Assembly: GCA_002323245.1 (NCBI GenBank)
Contig: DCPU01000020.1
Span: 57,789-121,788 of the forward strand
Direction: 5' to 3'
Length of the DNA: 64,000 bases
From: Mariprofundus sp. UBA1536
GTDB lineage: Bacteria > Pseudomonadota > Zetaproteobacteria > Mariprofundales > Mariprofundaceae
Shown here: one piece after another, positions 16,182 through 25,230 of the stretch
Numbering within the stretch: position 1 is the first letter of the stretch
How the letters are laid out: each line of letters begins with the position of its first letter
Notes under the pieces: model-generated
Seen by the model: only the letters and a program-made list of their open reading frames with translations
The model's database searches: none
Told to the model about the DNA's origin: nothing
Program-made: the position numbers and the translations under genes

Positions 16182-17774
16182 TTGATTTCTACAACTGGTA
16201 TTACAATGCAATTTGGGCAAAAGCCCCTGTTTGAAAACGTGACGGTTAAATTTGGCGATAACAATCGATATGGTTTGATTGGCGCCAATGGCTGCGGCAA
16301 ATCGACTTTCATGAAAATCCTTGGCGGCGATTTGGTGCCAACCTCGGGTTCGGTGCAAATTGGTGAACACCAACGTTTGGGTAAATTGCGCCAAGACCAT
16401 TTCGCATTTGAAGAGTTCAGCGTCCTTGATACGGTGATGATGGGGCATGAAGAGCTTTGGAAAATCAAAGTGGAGCGCGATATTTTATATGCCAAGCCAG
16501 ATTTTAATGAAGATGATGGCATGCGTGCAGGTGAGCTGGAAGGCCGCTTTGCAGAGCTAGATGGCTATAGCGCTGAAGCCAACGCTGGCGATTTGCTCAT
16601 TAGCATGGGTATTCCAGTAGCAGATCATTTTAGTTTGATGAAATCCATTGCGCCGGGCTCAAAATTGCGCGTGCTGCTGGCGCAAGCCTTGTTTGGTAGC
16701 CCTGACATTATTTTGCTGGATGAGCCAACCAACAACTTGGACATCAATGCCATTCGCTGGTTGGAAACTGTGATTATGGCGCAAAATGCGACCATGATTA
16801 TCATTTCGCATGATAGGCATTTCTTAAACACTGTATGCACGCATATGGCTGATGTGGATTACGGCGAAATTCGTTTGTATCCAGGCAATTACGATGCCTA
16901 CATGGTGGCTTCTACCTTGGTGCAAGAAAAACTATTGCAAAGTAATGCCAAGAAATCAGAGAAAATCGAAGAGTTGCAAGCGTTTGTGCGCAGGTTCTCG
17001 GCCAATGCTTCCAAATCCACACAAGCCCAATCGCGCGCCAAACAAATTGATAAAATTCAATTGGATGAGGTCAAACCATCCAGCCGCATTCGTCCGTTTA
17101 TGCGCTTTTTGCAAGATAAGAAATTGTTCCGCGTGGTGCTTGAGCTTAAAGATGTGAAAAAAGGTTTTGATGATGGCCTTTTGTTTCAAAAGCTGAGTCT
17201 TACGGTCACTGTGGGTGAGCGTATTGCGGTGATTGGTCCCAACGGTATTGGTAAAAGTACGCTGATGCGTTGTTTGGCGGGTGATTTGGCCATTGATGGC
17301 GGCGAAGTGAAGTGGTCGGAAAATGCCCAGATTGGTTATTATGCCCAAGATCACTCAGCTGATTTTAAAGAAAATGTCACGTTATACGATTGGATGGCAC
17401 AGTGGAAAAAACCAGAACACGGCGAGCAAGAAATTCGCGGTGCTTTGGGTCGGATGTTGTTTTCAACCCTAGCCATTGGCAAAAAAGTGCAGCAACTCTC
17501 CGGTGGTGAGCAAGGACGAATGCTGTTTGGTAAGTTTATGTTCAAAAACCCCAATGTGTTGTTGCTGGATGAGCCTACCAACCATATGGATATGGAGTTT
17601 ATTGAATCCTTGAATATGGCTTTGGAGCAGTATGAAGGCACGTTGATTTTCGTGTCCCATGACCGTGAGTTTGTATCGTCGTTGGCCACGCGCATTATTG
17701 AGCTTACGCCTGAGGGTATTCACGATTACCAGGGTACATACGAAGAATATCTCCGAACCCAAGGCGTCTCCTAG
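16182..17774 (+). CDS. ybiT: ABC-F family ATPase, YbiT type
   Basis: Soluble twin-ATPase of the ABC-F group, which acts on ribosomes rather than in transport. Two nucleotide domains are seen: GLIGANGCGKSTFMKILGG with LLLDEPTNNLD style Walker B, and VIGPNGIGKSTLMR with LSGGEQGRMLFGK and DEPTNHMDME. The linker (residues ~240-310) has FVRRFSANASKSTQAQSRAKQ and a K-L-F-R run, as in YbiT. The start is a TTG at 16182, which gives 530 residues, the same length as the E. coli protein. EttA and Uup differ in the linker, so YbiT is the best fit. The precise cellular role of YbiT is not settled. Confidence 0.9.
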   Translation: MISTTGITMQFGQKPLFENVTVKFGDNNRYGLIGANGCGKSTFMKILGGDLVPTSGSVQIGEHQRLGKLRQDHFAFEEFSVLDTVMMGHEELWKIKVERDILYAKPDFNEDDGMRAGELEGRFAELDGYSAEANAGDLLISMGIPVADHFSLMKSIAPGSKLRVLLAQALFGSPDIILLDEPTNNLDINAIRWLETVIMAQNATMIIISHDRHFLNTVCTHMADVDYGEIRLYPGNYDAYMVASTLVQEKLLQSNAKKSEKIEELQAFVRRFSANASKSTQAQSRAKQIDKIQLDEVKPSSRIRPFMRFLQDKKLFRVVLELKDVKKGFDDGLLFQKLSLTVTVGERIAVIGPNGIGKSTLMRCLAGDLAIDGGEVKWSENAQIGYYAQDHSADFKENVTLYDWMAQWKKPEHGEQEIRGALGRMLFSTLAIGKKVQQLSGGEQGRMLFGKFMFKNPNVLLLDEPTNHMDMEFIESLNMALEQYEGTLIFVSHDREFVSSLATRIIELTPEGIHDYQGTYEEYLRTQGVS

Positions 17775-17776
17775 TC

Positions 17777-17902
17777 ATGAGCAGCAGGATGCTCGCTATC
17801 TGCGTTTTTTGCCTTGCCAATAGCGTTGCTATGGGCTTCGGCGCTCGCCTTGATATCGCACACCCTGCTACCCATGTGTTGTTTTACAAAAACAAACTAT
17901 GA
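17777..17902 (+). CDS. Candidate 41-codon small exported peptide, coupled to ppiC
   Basis: A short frame begins at the ATG at 17777, two bases after the ybiT stop, and its TGA overlaps the ATG at 17899 of ppiC (ATGA). The first ~20 residues (MSSRMLAICVFCLANSVAMG) look like a signal peptide or membrane anchor, followed by a short basic tail. No strong RBS is present, so it could be only a translational bridge or chance. Its overlap geometry at both ends is what makes it credible. Confidence 0.35.
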   Translation: MSSRMLAICVFCLANSVAMGFGARLDIAHPATHVLFYKNKL

Positions 17903-18177
17903 GAAGTGCGATGGCGAAGCATATTTTGGTGAAAACCAAGGTAGAGGCTGAGCAATTGAAAGGGCGGCTGGATAAAGGTGAGGACTTTGCGGCTTTGGCT
18001 CGGAAGTTTTCGTTGTGTCCGTCCAAGAAGCGCGGTGGTGATTTGGGTGAGATTTATCCTGGGCAGTTGGTGAAGTCGGTGGAGCAGGTGATTGCAAAAA
18101 AGCCTTTGCATCAAGTGCACGGGCCAGTGAAAAGCCAATTTGGTTTTCATTTGATTGTTACATATTTTCGAAATTAA
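17899..18177 (+). CDS. ppiC: Parvulin-type peptidyl-prolyl isomerase
   Basis: Small cytoplasmic rotamase that interconverts cis and trans proline peptide bonds. It is almost only the parvulin domain: AKHILVKTK, DFAALARKFSLCPSKKRGGDLGE-like core (split here at residues 32-55), and the end FGFHLIVTYFRN. 92 residues equals E. coli PpiC (93). Starts at 17899 and 17911 are both possible; the latter would begin MAKHILVK. No signal peptide, so it is not a SurA/PrsA-type periplasmic chaperone. Confidence 0.9.
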   Translation: MRSAMAKHILVKTKVEAEQLKGRLDKGEDFAALARKFSLCPSKKRGGDLGEIYPGQLVKSVEQVIAKKPLHQVHGPVKSQFGFHLIVTYFRN

Positions 18178-18239
18178 TGCGTGATCTGGCGTTTGTTCCC
18201 ACCAACAAATTTGCACAAACACGTTATGCTTTTTAGGTT

Positions 18240-19652
18240 ATGCACATGCAAATAGATAAACAACCTGCGCCAACGGCGAAACAGGTCACCCCGATTGAAG
18301 ATGGGAATACCAAACCACTCAAAAGCTTAGATACCCTTTTTATCAAAACATTTGGCTGCGCCATGAATGTGTATGACTCCTCGCGCATGAGTGATTTGAT
18401 GAAACAAGCCTATGGCCTGCGTATTGTAGATGACCCAGAGCTTGCCGATGTGATTTTGATGAACACCTGTTCGATTCGCGAGAAAGCCGAAGAGAAAGTG
18501 TATTCCGATCTTGGCCGTTACAAACAAATCAAAGACAAACGTCCCGATTTGATTATTGGTGTGGGTGGCTGCGTGGGTCAGCAAGAAGGCGAGCGCATTC
18601 AAAAACGCGCCCCTTATGTGGATATAGTGTTTGGCCCGCAAACTTATCATCGCTTGCCTGAAATGGTGAAAAGCATTCGCCGTGATCGGGTACGTATCAC
18701 TGAAATTGATATGCCTGAGATTGAGAAATTCGATCATCTACCTATTCCTAAAGTGGAAGGTATTACAGGTTATGTCACCATCATGGAAGGCTGCGATAAA
18801 TTCTGCACCTTCTGTATTGTGCCCTACACGCGTGGCGCTGAAATTTCACGACCTGCAGCCGATATTTTGCTGGAAGTGGAGCAGTTGATTGCCGCTGGCG
18901 CTAAAGATATTTCCTTGCTGGGTCAGAATGTAAACGGTTATCGCGGTGAAGGCACGGATGGCGAGACCTGGGATTTTGCACGGCTTTTGTATGCAGTGGG
19001 TGAGCTCGAAGGCATGCAGCGTTTGCGTTTTTCCACCAGCCATCCCATGGAAATGACTACCGATTTGGCAGAAGCTTTTGCTGAAATTCCTGCTTTGATG
19101 CCATCGATTCACTTGCCTGTACAATCGGGCTCAAATGCTATTCTCACCGCCATGCATCGTAGCCATCAACGTGACGATTATTTCAAAGCTATTGATGAAT
19201 TGCGTTTGCACACGCCAGATATTTCGTTGTCATCGGATTTTATCGTTGGTTTCCCAGGCGAAACCGATGAAGATTTCGAGCAAACCCTCGATTTGATTCG
19301 CCGCGTGGGTTACGACTTTGCATTTTGTTTCAAATACTCGCCGCGCCCAGGTACACCTGCAGCCAAAGCTGAGGATAATGTGCCAGAAGATGTCAAAGAT
19401 GCGCGTCTGCAAATTTTGCTTGATGAGTTGCGCGTGCAATCAAGAGAACGCATGGAGCGCCAAGTTGGCAAAACTGTGGATGTGTTGGTTGAGCGCGCGG
19501 GTAAACACGATGGTGATTTGCAAGGACGCACCCCGGATTTCCGTCTTGTGCATTTTGCGGGCAACCCACGTTTAATCGGGCAAACCATTCCCGTGAAAGT
19601 GGTCGAAGCGTTTGGTATGTCGCTTCGTGGTGAGCTTGTTCTTGCAGATTAA
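18240..19652 (+). CDS. miaB: tRNA-2-methylthio-N6-dimethylallyladenosine synthase
   Basis: Radical-SAM methylthiotransferase that adds CH3S to i6A37 of tRNAs reading UNN codons. The N-terminal domain carries one Fe-S cluster through Cys in TFGCAMN, NTCSIRE and VGGCVGQ; the radical SAM Cys triad is EGCDKFCTFCIVPYTRG. A TRAM domain closes it (about 405-468). 470 residues, slightly extended by a polar N-terminal ~30 residues. It opens the conserved miaB-phoH-ybeY-corC order. An ATG at 18246 is an alternative start. Confidence 0.96.
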   Translation: MHMQIDKQPAPTAKQVTPIEDGNTKPLKSLDTLFIKTFGCAMNVYDSSRMSDLMKQAYGLRIVDDPELADVILMNTCSIREKAEEKVYSDLGRYKQIKDKRPDLIIGVGGCVGQQEGERIQKRAPYVDIVFGPQTYHRLPEMVKSIRRDRVRITEIDMPEIEKFDHLPIPKVEGITGYVTIMEGCDKFCTFCIVPYTRGAEISRPAADILLEVEQLIAAGAKDISLLGQNVNGYRGEGTDGETWDFARLLYAVGELEGMQRLRFSTSHPMEMTTDLAEAFAEIPALMPSIHLPVQSGSNAILTAMHRSHQRDDYFKAIDELRLHTPDISLSSDFIVGFPGETDEDFEQTLDLIRRVGYDFAFCFKYSPRPGTPAAKAEDNVPEDVKDARLQILLDELRVQSRERMERQVGKTVDVLVERAGKHDGDLQGRTPDFRLVHFAGNPRLIGQTIPVKVVEAFGMSLRGELVLAD

Positions 19653-20589
19653 ACCTGCACTTTCTTTTGCTTGCCCAGAACTTGATGCCCAAGCTTTGTT
19701 AATGATTGGCGGGGCCAATAATAGTAATCTCAAACGCATCGAAGCTGATTTCCATGTGCAAATTCATGGCCATGCTGGCCAGTGGTCAGTGGTGGGTGAA
19801 AAGGCCGAGTTGGCGCTGGTGGCTTTGCAGGCGCTCAAAGAAAAAGCTGAGGCCAAACAACAAAACCCTAGGGCAATTGACGATGTTATGCGCGAAATTC
19901 GGAGCCAAGATATGCAGTTAGACAATGAATCAGACCTCATTACCTTGGCCGCAGGGCGTAGAAGTATTCAAGGAAAAACGCCCAATCAGCGTCGTTATAT
20001 CAGCGATATTCAACACCATACCCTCACGCTGGGTATTGGTCCTGCAGGTTGTGGTAAAACCTATTTGGCCGTGGCGCATGCTGTGGTGGCGCTGCAAACC
20101 CATCAGGTGGAGAAGATTATTCTTACCCGCCCTGCGGTTGAAGCAGGTGAAAAGCTGGGCTTCTTACCTGGTGATTTGCAGCAAAAAGTGGATCCGTATT
20201 TGCGCCCGCTTTTTGATGCTTTGGCAGATATGATTGGTGCGGAAAAAATGGCTGCATTTATGGAGCAAGGCACCATTGAAATTGCACCGCTTGCATATAT
20301 GCGTGGCCGCACGCTCAATGATGCCTTTGTGATTCTTGATGAAGCGCAAAATACCACTCGCGCGCAAATGAAAATGTTTCTCACCCGTTTGGGCTTTGGC
20401 TCAAAGATGGTGGTCACAGGTGATGTGACGCAAGTGGATTTGCCCAAAGAATCCGATAGCGGTTTGCTGCATGCCTTGCATGTGCTTGAGGGCGTGAAAG
20501 ATATCGGTGTGTGCAGGCTCAATAGCAAAGATGTGATTCGTCATCGGTTGGTGGAGCGTATTGTTAAAGCTTATGATAAACATGATTGA
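19612..20589 (+). CDS. ybeZ: PhoH-like ATPase (YbeZ)
   Basis: PhoH-family NTPase/helicase-like protein thought to act with YbeY in rRNA processing. Walker A is GIGPAGCGKTYLAVAH (about residues 140-155), Walker B is FVILDEAQN, and the PhoH signature LTRPAVEAGEKLGFLPGD is present. The start is not certain: the frame opens at a TTG at 19612 inside miaB, but TTG codons at 19636 and 19642 sit better after GGTGAG; the fold begins about LQIKPALSF. The stop overlaps the ybeY start. Confidence 0.93.
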   Translation: MVCRFVVSLFLQIKPALSFACPELDAQALLMIGGANNSNLKRIEADFHVQIHGHAGQWSVVGEKAELALVALQALKEKAEAKQQNPRAIDDVMREIRSQDMQLDNESDLITLAAGRRSIQGKTPNQRRYISDIQHHTLTLGIGPAGCGKTYLAVAHAVVALQTHQVEKIILTRPAVEAGEKLGFLPGDLQQKVDPYLRPLFDALADMIGAEKMAAFMEQGTIEIAPLAYMRGRTLNDAFVILDEAQNTTRAQMKMFLTRLGFGSKMVVTGDVTQVDLPKESDSGLLHALHVLEGVKDIGVCRLNSKDVIRHRLVERIVKAYDKHD

Positions 20590-21082
20590 TATTTTTGCCG
20601 ATGAAAATGCTGAAATACTCGGTGATCAAGATAGTATCGCCGAGGCGATTGCACTCACATGCAGCTTGGCGAAACATTTAAACCAGCCTTCATTATGTGT
20701 TCGCTTTGCCGATAATGATGAGGTGCAGCAGCTCAATGCCCAGTGGCGCGAAAAAGATAAGGTGACGGATGTGTTATCGTTTCCCATGTTAGACGCTGAT
20801 GAGCTGGCAGCGTTAGACGATAACAATGAAGAATTTTTGGGTGATATTATTTTGGCTGAGCCGTTTGTGCGCGAAGAAGCCAAGCGCTTACATTTAAGCC
20901 CAGCAGACCATGCGCTGCATTTGATTGTGCATGGCACATTGCATTTGCTGGGTTATGACCATATTGACGATGATGAAGCCGAAGTGATGCAACAGTTGGA
21001 AAATAAGGTGATGTTGCAATTGGGATTGCATCAGCCGTATAGCTTTACAAGCATTGATGAGAAGATAGTGGGGAACACATGA
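20582..21082 (+). CDS. ybeY: Endoribonuclease/rRNA maturation factor YbeY
   Basis: Zinc metalloprotein needed for 16S rRNA 3'-end maturation and ribosome quality control. The metal site is HLIVHGTLHLLGYDH (three His), and VTDVLSFPM and FLGDIILAEPFV are also typical. I start at the ATG at 20582, which overlaps the phoH stop; an ATG at 20573 and TTG at 20561 are in frame upstream. About 166 residues. The stop overlaps the corC-like gene by four bases. Confidence 0.95.
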   Translation: MIDIFADENAEILGDQDSIAEAIALTCSLAKHLNQPSLCVRFADNDEVQQLNAQWREKDKVTDVLSFPMLDADELAALDDNNEEFLGDIILAEPFVREEAKRLHLSPADHALHLIVHGTLHLLGYDHIDDDEAEVMQQLENKVMLQLGLHQPYSFTSIDEKIVGNT

Positions 21083-21891
21083 AACAAACATTGCGACAAC
21101 GTTGGCGCATGAAGATTCTGAATTGGTTGCGTCCGGGTCAAACTGAGCATGAATTGCTGCGTTTGGTCAAACGCGCAGAATGCATTCAATCCGATGAGCA
21201 ACGGCGTATGCTGATTCAGGCTGTGGAATTTCATGATACACGTGTGCGTGAAATCATGACCCCGCGTTCGCACTTAAAAGCTATCGATGTGAATATCAGC
21301 GCTGAAAAATTAGAACAAGAAATCCTTGATGCAACCTCCACCCGCTTGCCCGTGATTGATGGTGATCTTGACCATATTGTTGGTGTCGTGCATTTGTGGG
21401 ATTTGTTTGCTGCTAAGGTGCGAGGCGAAAACATTGTGTTGCGCGATATGGTGCGCCCATGCCCGAAAATTTCGGAATTGCAGCGTGTGACGGGTCTTAT
21501 TTCAGAAATGCGCGAAGGCAGTCATATCGCCATTGTACAAGATGAATTTGGCGGCACAGCTGGTCTGGTCACACTTTCAGACTTACTTGAAGAAATCGTG
21601 GGTTCCATTGATGAAGGCACGAAAGAAATTGATGCCGGTATCATGCCAAGATCGGATGGTAGTTATGAAGTATTGGCCTTGGTGCATGTTGAAGATTTAT
21701 CCAGAACGCTTAACCGCAAGCTGCCTTATGGCGAATACGACACGATTGGTGGTTTGGTCACACACCATTTGGGTCGTATTCCGATGATGGGCGAGAAAAT
21801 GACAGTGGCTGGTGTAGAAATCACAGTATTACAGGCTGACCCGCGTCGCGTAGTTCGCGTTAAAGTTAAAGTTTTAAAGAAAAAAGCCTAA
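21079..21891 (+). CDS. ybeX: CorC/TlyC-type CBS-domain protein (YbeX)
   Basis: Cytoplasmic protein with a CBS pair and a transporter-associated domain; relatives take part in Mg/Co homeostasis and, in E. coli YbeX, ribosome metabolism. Seen: the CBS entry TRVREIMTPRSHLKAIDV, second CBS near EGSHIAIVQDEFGGTAGLVTL, LLEEIVGSIDE, then the CorC_HlyC domain to the end. It lacks the DUF21 membrane part, as usual for YbeX (270 residues). The gene usually next in this operon, lnt, is not here; an FetB-like permease follows after 10 bases. Confidence 0.9.
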   Translation: MKQTLRQRWRMKILNWLRPGQTEHELLRLVKRAECIQSDEQRRMLIQAVEFHDTRVREIMTPRSHLKAIDVNISAEKLEQEILDATSTRLPVIDGDLDHIVGVVHLWDLFAAKVRGENIVLRDMVRPCPKISELQRVTGLISEMREGSHIAIVQDEFGGTAGLVTLSDLLEEIVGSIDEGTKEIDAGIMPRSDGSYEVLALVHVEDLSRTLNRKLPYGEYDTIGGLVTHHLGRIPMMGEKMTVAGVEITVLQADPRRVVRVKVKVLKKKA

Positions 21892-21901
21892 GTACCGACG
21901 A

Positions 21902-22600
21902 ATGGCGACCATGGATATTATCACCACGCTCATGGCGGCTTGGATGCTGCTGGCGGGAGTGAGTTTTTGGTCGTATCGCCAAGAGCTTGGTTTATCCAAA
22001 GCCATGCTTATCGCTTCGGTGCGTGCGCCTTTGCAGCTGTTGCTCCTGGCTTTTGTATTGCATTGGTTGTTTGATATCCAATCGCATTGGGCCGAAGCAG
22101 GCATTATTGCTCTGTTTTGTATTTTTGCAGGGCAGACAGCAGCGTCGCATCACAGCAATTTCCGCCATGCTTGGATTGCATCCAGCGTGGGTTTGATGGT
22201 GGCATGTGCCATTACCCTGCCATGGTTGGTGCTCACCGGCGCTCTGGATGATAATGCGCGCACGCTTATTCCTATGGGCAGTATGGTGGCAGCCAATAGC
22301 ATGAATGCTGTGGCTATTATGTTTGATAGGCTATCTCCCAAGGATGTCGGTGCGGCTATTGTCGATGTTAAAGAGGGGCTGCGTACAGCTATGATTTCGC
22401 CGATTAATACACTCAAAGTGGTTGGTATTGTGCATATGCCAGGCATTTTTGTGGGTATGATTTTGGCTGGTAGCACGGTCTTTGCAGCAGCTACCGCGCA
22501 ACTTGTGGTCTTATACATGATTGTCGCCTCAAGCTTTTCAGCCTGTGTGATGAGTTTTTTTATGATAAAATATTTGCAAAAAAACATTGTGGATGAATGA
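21902..22600 (+). CDS. FetB-like (UPF0014) ABC permease
   Basis: Inner-membrane protein with about six hydrophobic helices. The UPF0014/FetB marks are RAPLQLLLLAFVL near residue 40, IPMGSMVAANSMNAVAI, and RTAMISPINTLKVVG followed by HMPGIFVGMILAGS. E. coli FetAB exports iron or protects from oxidative stress; the ATPase partner FetA is not in the window. 232 residues, slightly shorter than E. coli FetB. The stop sits directly before the purN start. The metal it moves, and whether a distant ATPase works with it, are unknown. Confidence 0.8.
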   Translation: MATMDIITTLMAAWMLLAGVSFWSYRQELGLSKAMLIASVRAPLQLLLLAFVLHWLFDIQSHWAEAGIIALFCIFAGQTAASHHSNFRHAWIASSVGLMVACAITLPWLVLTGALDDNARTLIPMGSMVAANSMNAVAIMFDRLSPKDVGAAIVDVKEGLRTAMISPINTLKVVGIVHMPGIFVGMILAGSTVFAAATAQLVVLYMIVASSFSACVMSFFMIKYLQKNIVDE

Positions 22601-22609
22601 GTGAGTAAT

Positions 22610-23227
22610 ATGGAAATCAAAGCAAGCAATATCGCCGTGATGGCTTCGGGAAAAGGCAGCAATCTGCAAGTTTTGTTAGATGCGATTAAAAGTGGTGCTT
22701 GCCCAGGGCAGGTGGCCTTGGTGATTTGCAACAAGGCCGATGCGCATGCATTGACCATCGCTAAAGATGCGGGTGTCCAGCAAGTTTTGTTTATCGACCC
22801 CAAAGCTTATGCCAATCGCGAAGCCTATGATGCAGCCTGCGCCCAAGCCATTGAAGATGCAGCTTGTGCTTGGATTGTACTGGCTGGTTATATGCGCATT
22901 TTATCGGCAGATTTTGTAAGCCGCTTTGCAGGGCGCATTATCAATATTCATCCATCCCTGTTGCCTGCATTTGTTGGGGGTGATGCCGTGGGCGATGCGC
23001 TTAAACACGGCGTGAAAGTGGCCGGCTGCACCGTACATCTGGTGACTGAAGACTTGGATGGTGGCCCGATTTTGGCGCAAGCATCTGTGCCAGTGCTTGA
23101 AGATGATGATTGGCAGACGCTGCATGCGCGCATTCAGTTAGAAGAGCATAAAATTTATCCACAAACAGTTGCTAAACTCTTAAGCCAAAGCTTTACTGTT
23201 GAGGGGCGCAGGGTGCGCTGGCTGTAA
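22610..23227 (+). CDS. purN: Phosphoribosylglycinamide formyltransferase
   Basis: Transfers a formyl group from 10-formyl-THF to GAR in purine synthesis. Seen: MASGKGSNLQVLLDAI (phosphate loop), the catalytic Asn and His in INIHPSLLPAF, and the Asp in VTEDLDGGPILAQ. About 205 residues is normal. I start at the ATG at 22610; an in-frame GTG at 22601, directly after the fetB-like stop and behind GGATGA, is an equally possible start. purM, often next to it, is absent here. Confidence 0.95.
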   Translation: MEIKASNIAVMASGKGSNLQVLLDAIKSGACPGQVALVICNKADAHALTIAKDAGVQQVLFIDPKAYANREAYDAACAQAIEDAACAWIVLAGYMRILSADFVSRFAGRIINIHPSLLPAFVGGDAVGDALKHGVKVAGCTVHLVTEDLDGGPILAQASVPVLEDDDWQTLHARIQLEEHKIYPQTVAKLLSQSFTVEGRRVRWL

Positions 23228-23284
23228 AACAACTTGTATGCGATGTTATGGGTGTTAATTTGCTTTTGAGAGAGGGAGTGGAAT

Positions 23285-23809
23285 ATGAATAAAATGTTTG
23301 GTTTGGTGCTGTTATTGGCTGCAAGTTTAGCGCCATCATTGCTGCAAGCAGCAGAAGTGCGTAATGTGAATTTTGCGGTATTTCAAAAAGAAGATCCTAA
23401 GTTTGAATTTGAGGCGATTGTTGAAGGCAAGTTCAGTGATTTTATTGCGGCCATGAAAGGCGCGCAATTGCTAGCATTAGCGCACACCGCCAATGCAGTG
23501 GATGGTGATGTGATTACAGTGCAAACCAGCGTATTGCGCGATGAAGCCGGCTCACTTGGCGATTTTGGTACTGATTGTCAGCTTAGCTTTAAAGACGAAA
23601 GCGTGGGTACTGATTATTCCTATTTGCTAGGCGGCCTTTGTAAAATTATCCGTGTGGGCCGTGGTATGAATCAGCGTATCCTTACGGTGATTCCGCATAC
23701 CAATATTCCAGATACCACACAGGGTTTTGAGGGTTGGTTTTTGCTGGAAGAAGATGAGAAAGATGGCGTAGCCTATTATGCCAATGTGAGCGAAGGCTCG
23801 CATCAATAA
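23285..23809 (+). CDS. Secreted protein of unknown function
   Basis: I do not recognise a family. The start is supported by AGAGGGAGTGG before the ATG. Residues 1-22 form a clear signal peptide (cleavage near LLQAAEV). The mature part (~150 residues) is mainly strand-forming, with two cysteines (TDCQLSF and GGLCKII, about residues 98 and 119) that could make a disulfide in the periplasm. It sits 57 bases after purN and ends before a strong terminator, so it may be an independent gene. Confidence 0.7.
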   Translation: MNKMFGLVLLLAASLAPSLLQAAEVRNVNFAVFQKEDPKFEFEAIVEGKFSDFIAAMKGAQLLALAHTANAVDGDVITVQTSVLRDEAGSLGDFGTDCQLSFKDESVGTDYSYLLGGLCKIIRVGRGMNQRILTVIPHTNIPDTTQGFEGWFLLEEDEKDGVAYYANVSEGSHQ

Positions 23810-23834
23810 AAGAAAGCAGAATTTTAAAGCTAAG

Positions 23835-23875
23835 AACGCCTTGATTTGTGATGCAAATCAGGGCGTTTTTGTTTT
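23835..23875 (+). terminator. Strong intrinsic terminator between convergent genes
   Basis: A 14-bp stem with only one G-T pair (AACGCCTTGATTTG at 23835-23848 with CAAATCAGGGCGTT at 23854-23867), loop of five bases, followed by TTTGTTTT. It ends the secreted-protein transcript and faces the mnmE 3' end seven bases beyond. Confidence 0.9.
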
Positions 23876-23881
23876 AAGGGG

Positions 23882-25213
23882 TTATTTGCCGATACAAAAT
23901 TCGGAGAAGACCTTGTCGAGAATAAATTCGACATCGCCAATACCGAGAATTTCGCCCAAAGCTGACCAAGCTCTGCGCCATTCCATGGCGGTTAAATCAA
24001 TCATCTCTTCGCGGCCCAACATGCTCAAACCCTTTTCAATAGATTCAAGTGAAGTGGCCATAGCAGTGCGATGGCGCGCTGATGTAATCATCGCACCTTC
24101 ATCGGCCAAATCGATATCGCCAAGTTGCGCACCAATAGTGTCAACAATACTTTGTAAGCCGATGTCACCTTTGATGGATAAAGGCACAAAACCAACAGGT
24201 AAATCAATGGATGCTTTGTCCATTTTGTTCATGATAAACATATCACAATGTAAATCAGAGAAATGGGCTTTGGCATCCCAGGTTTCAGGGCGGGCAGCAT
24301 CAGCCACAAAAATCACCAAATCTGCTGATTCAGCAGCGATTTTGGCGCGGCGCACGCCTTCTTGCTCGACCACATCATCGCTATGACGCAGGCCTGCAGT
24401 GTCGGCCAAACGGATGGGGATACCATGAATTTCAAAATCCACTTCCAGCACATCGCGCGTAGTGCCAGCAATGTCAGTCACAATGGCTCTGTCGCGCCCT
24501 GAGAGGGCATTGAGCAGGCTTGATTTGCCCACATTGGGTTCGCCCACAATCGCCACCGTTGCGCCCTCAAAGAGGCGCTCACCCAGTTGCGATTTTAACT
24601 GGGCGCGCATGGGTTGAATCAATTCCAGCTCAACACGCTTGCGCAATTGATCATAAAACAGGCTAGGCACTTCATCTTCAGGGAAATCCAAACAGGCTTC
24701 CACATGCGCCACCACAGAAGTGAGGTCATCCATATACTGATGAATACGGCGGCCAAAAGCGCCATCGAGTTGCTTTTGCGCCTGGCGTGCTGCGCGCAAG
24801 GTGGCGGCATCAATACAAGCCACCACAGCTTCAGCTTGGGATAAATCGATTTTCCCATGTTCCACAGCACGGCGTGTAAATTCACCGGGCTCAGCAGCGC
24901 GGCACCCAAGTTCCAATGTGCGCTCAAAAAGAGCGCGTAACAAAAGGGGGCTGCCGTGGCCTTGTAGCTCCACAGTGTCTTCGCCTGTATAGGAGTTGGG
25001 GCCTTTGAAATAAAGGGTTAATCCATGGTCGATGGTTTCATGATTGGCATCATACCAGTGTTGGAAATAGGCATGGCGGGGTGTAAACGAAGTTTTGGTG
25101 GCGCATAGGGTTTGCGTGATGCTTAAAGCCAGTGGGCCTGAAAGTCGGATAATGCCAATGCCACCCCGCCCTTGGGGGGTGGCAATCGCAGAGATAGTGG
25201 AGCCAGTTAACAT
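23882..25213 (-). CDS. mnmE: tRNA modification GTPase MnmE
   Basis: With MnmG makes the 5-carboxymethylaminomethyl group on U34 of several tRNAs. The N-terminal formyl-THF-binding domain opens DTISAIATP-like (here STISAIATPQGRGGIG). A G domain lies at about 215-370: GEPNVGKSSLLN, DIAGTTRDVL, DTAGLR and NKMDKAS. The C-terminal FCIGK gives the conserved catalytic Cys. 443 residues is standard. It is the last gene of the rpmH operon; mnmG is not in the window. Confidence 0.97.
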   Translation of the reverse strand: MLTGSTISAIATPQGRGGIGIIRLSGPLALSITQTLCATKTSFTPRHAYFQHWYDANHETIDHGLTLYFKGPNSYTGEDTVELQGHGSPLLLRALFERTLELGCRAAEPGEFTRRAVEHGKIDLSQAEAVVACIDAATLRAARQAQKQLDGAFGRRIHQYMDDLTSVVAHVEACLDFPEDEVPSLFYDQLRKRVELELIQPMRAQLKSQLGERLFEGATVAIVGEPNVGKSSLLNALSGRDRAIVTDIAGTTRDVLEVDFEIHGIPIRLADTAGLRHSDDVVEQEGVRRAKIAAESADLVIFVADAARPETWDAKAHFSDLHCDMFIMNKMDKASIDLPVGFVPLSIKGDIGLQSIVDTIGAQLGDIDLADEGAMITSARHRTAMATSLESIEKGLSMLGREEMIDLTAMEWRRAWSALGEILGIGDVEFILDKVFSEFCIGK

Positions 25214-25230
25214 GCTTTCTCATTCAAAGC

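Noticed and set aside
23841..24386. A 181-codon open frame on the plus strand
   Set aside because: It is antisense to mnmE, starts in the terminator stem and shows no protein family pattern.
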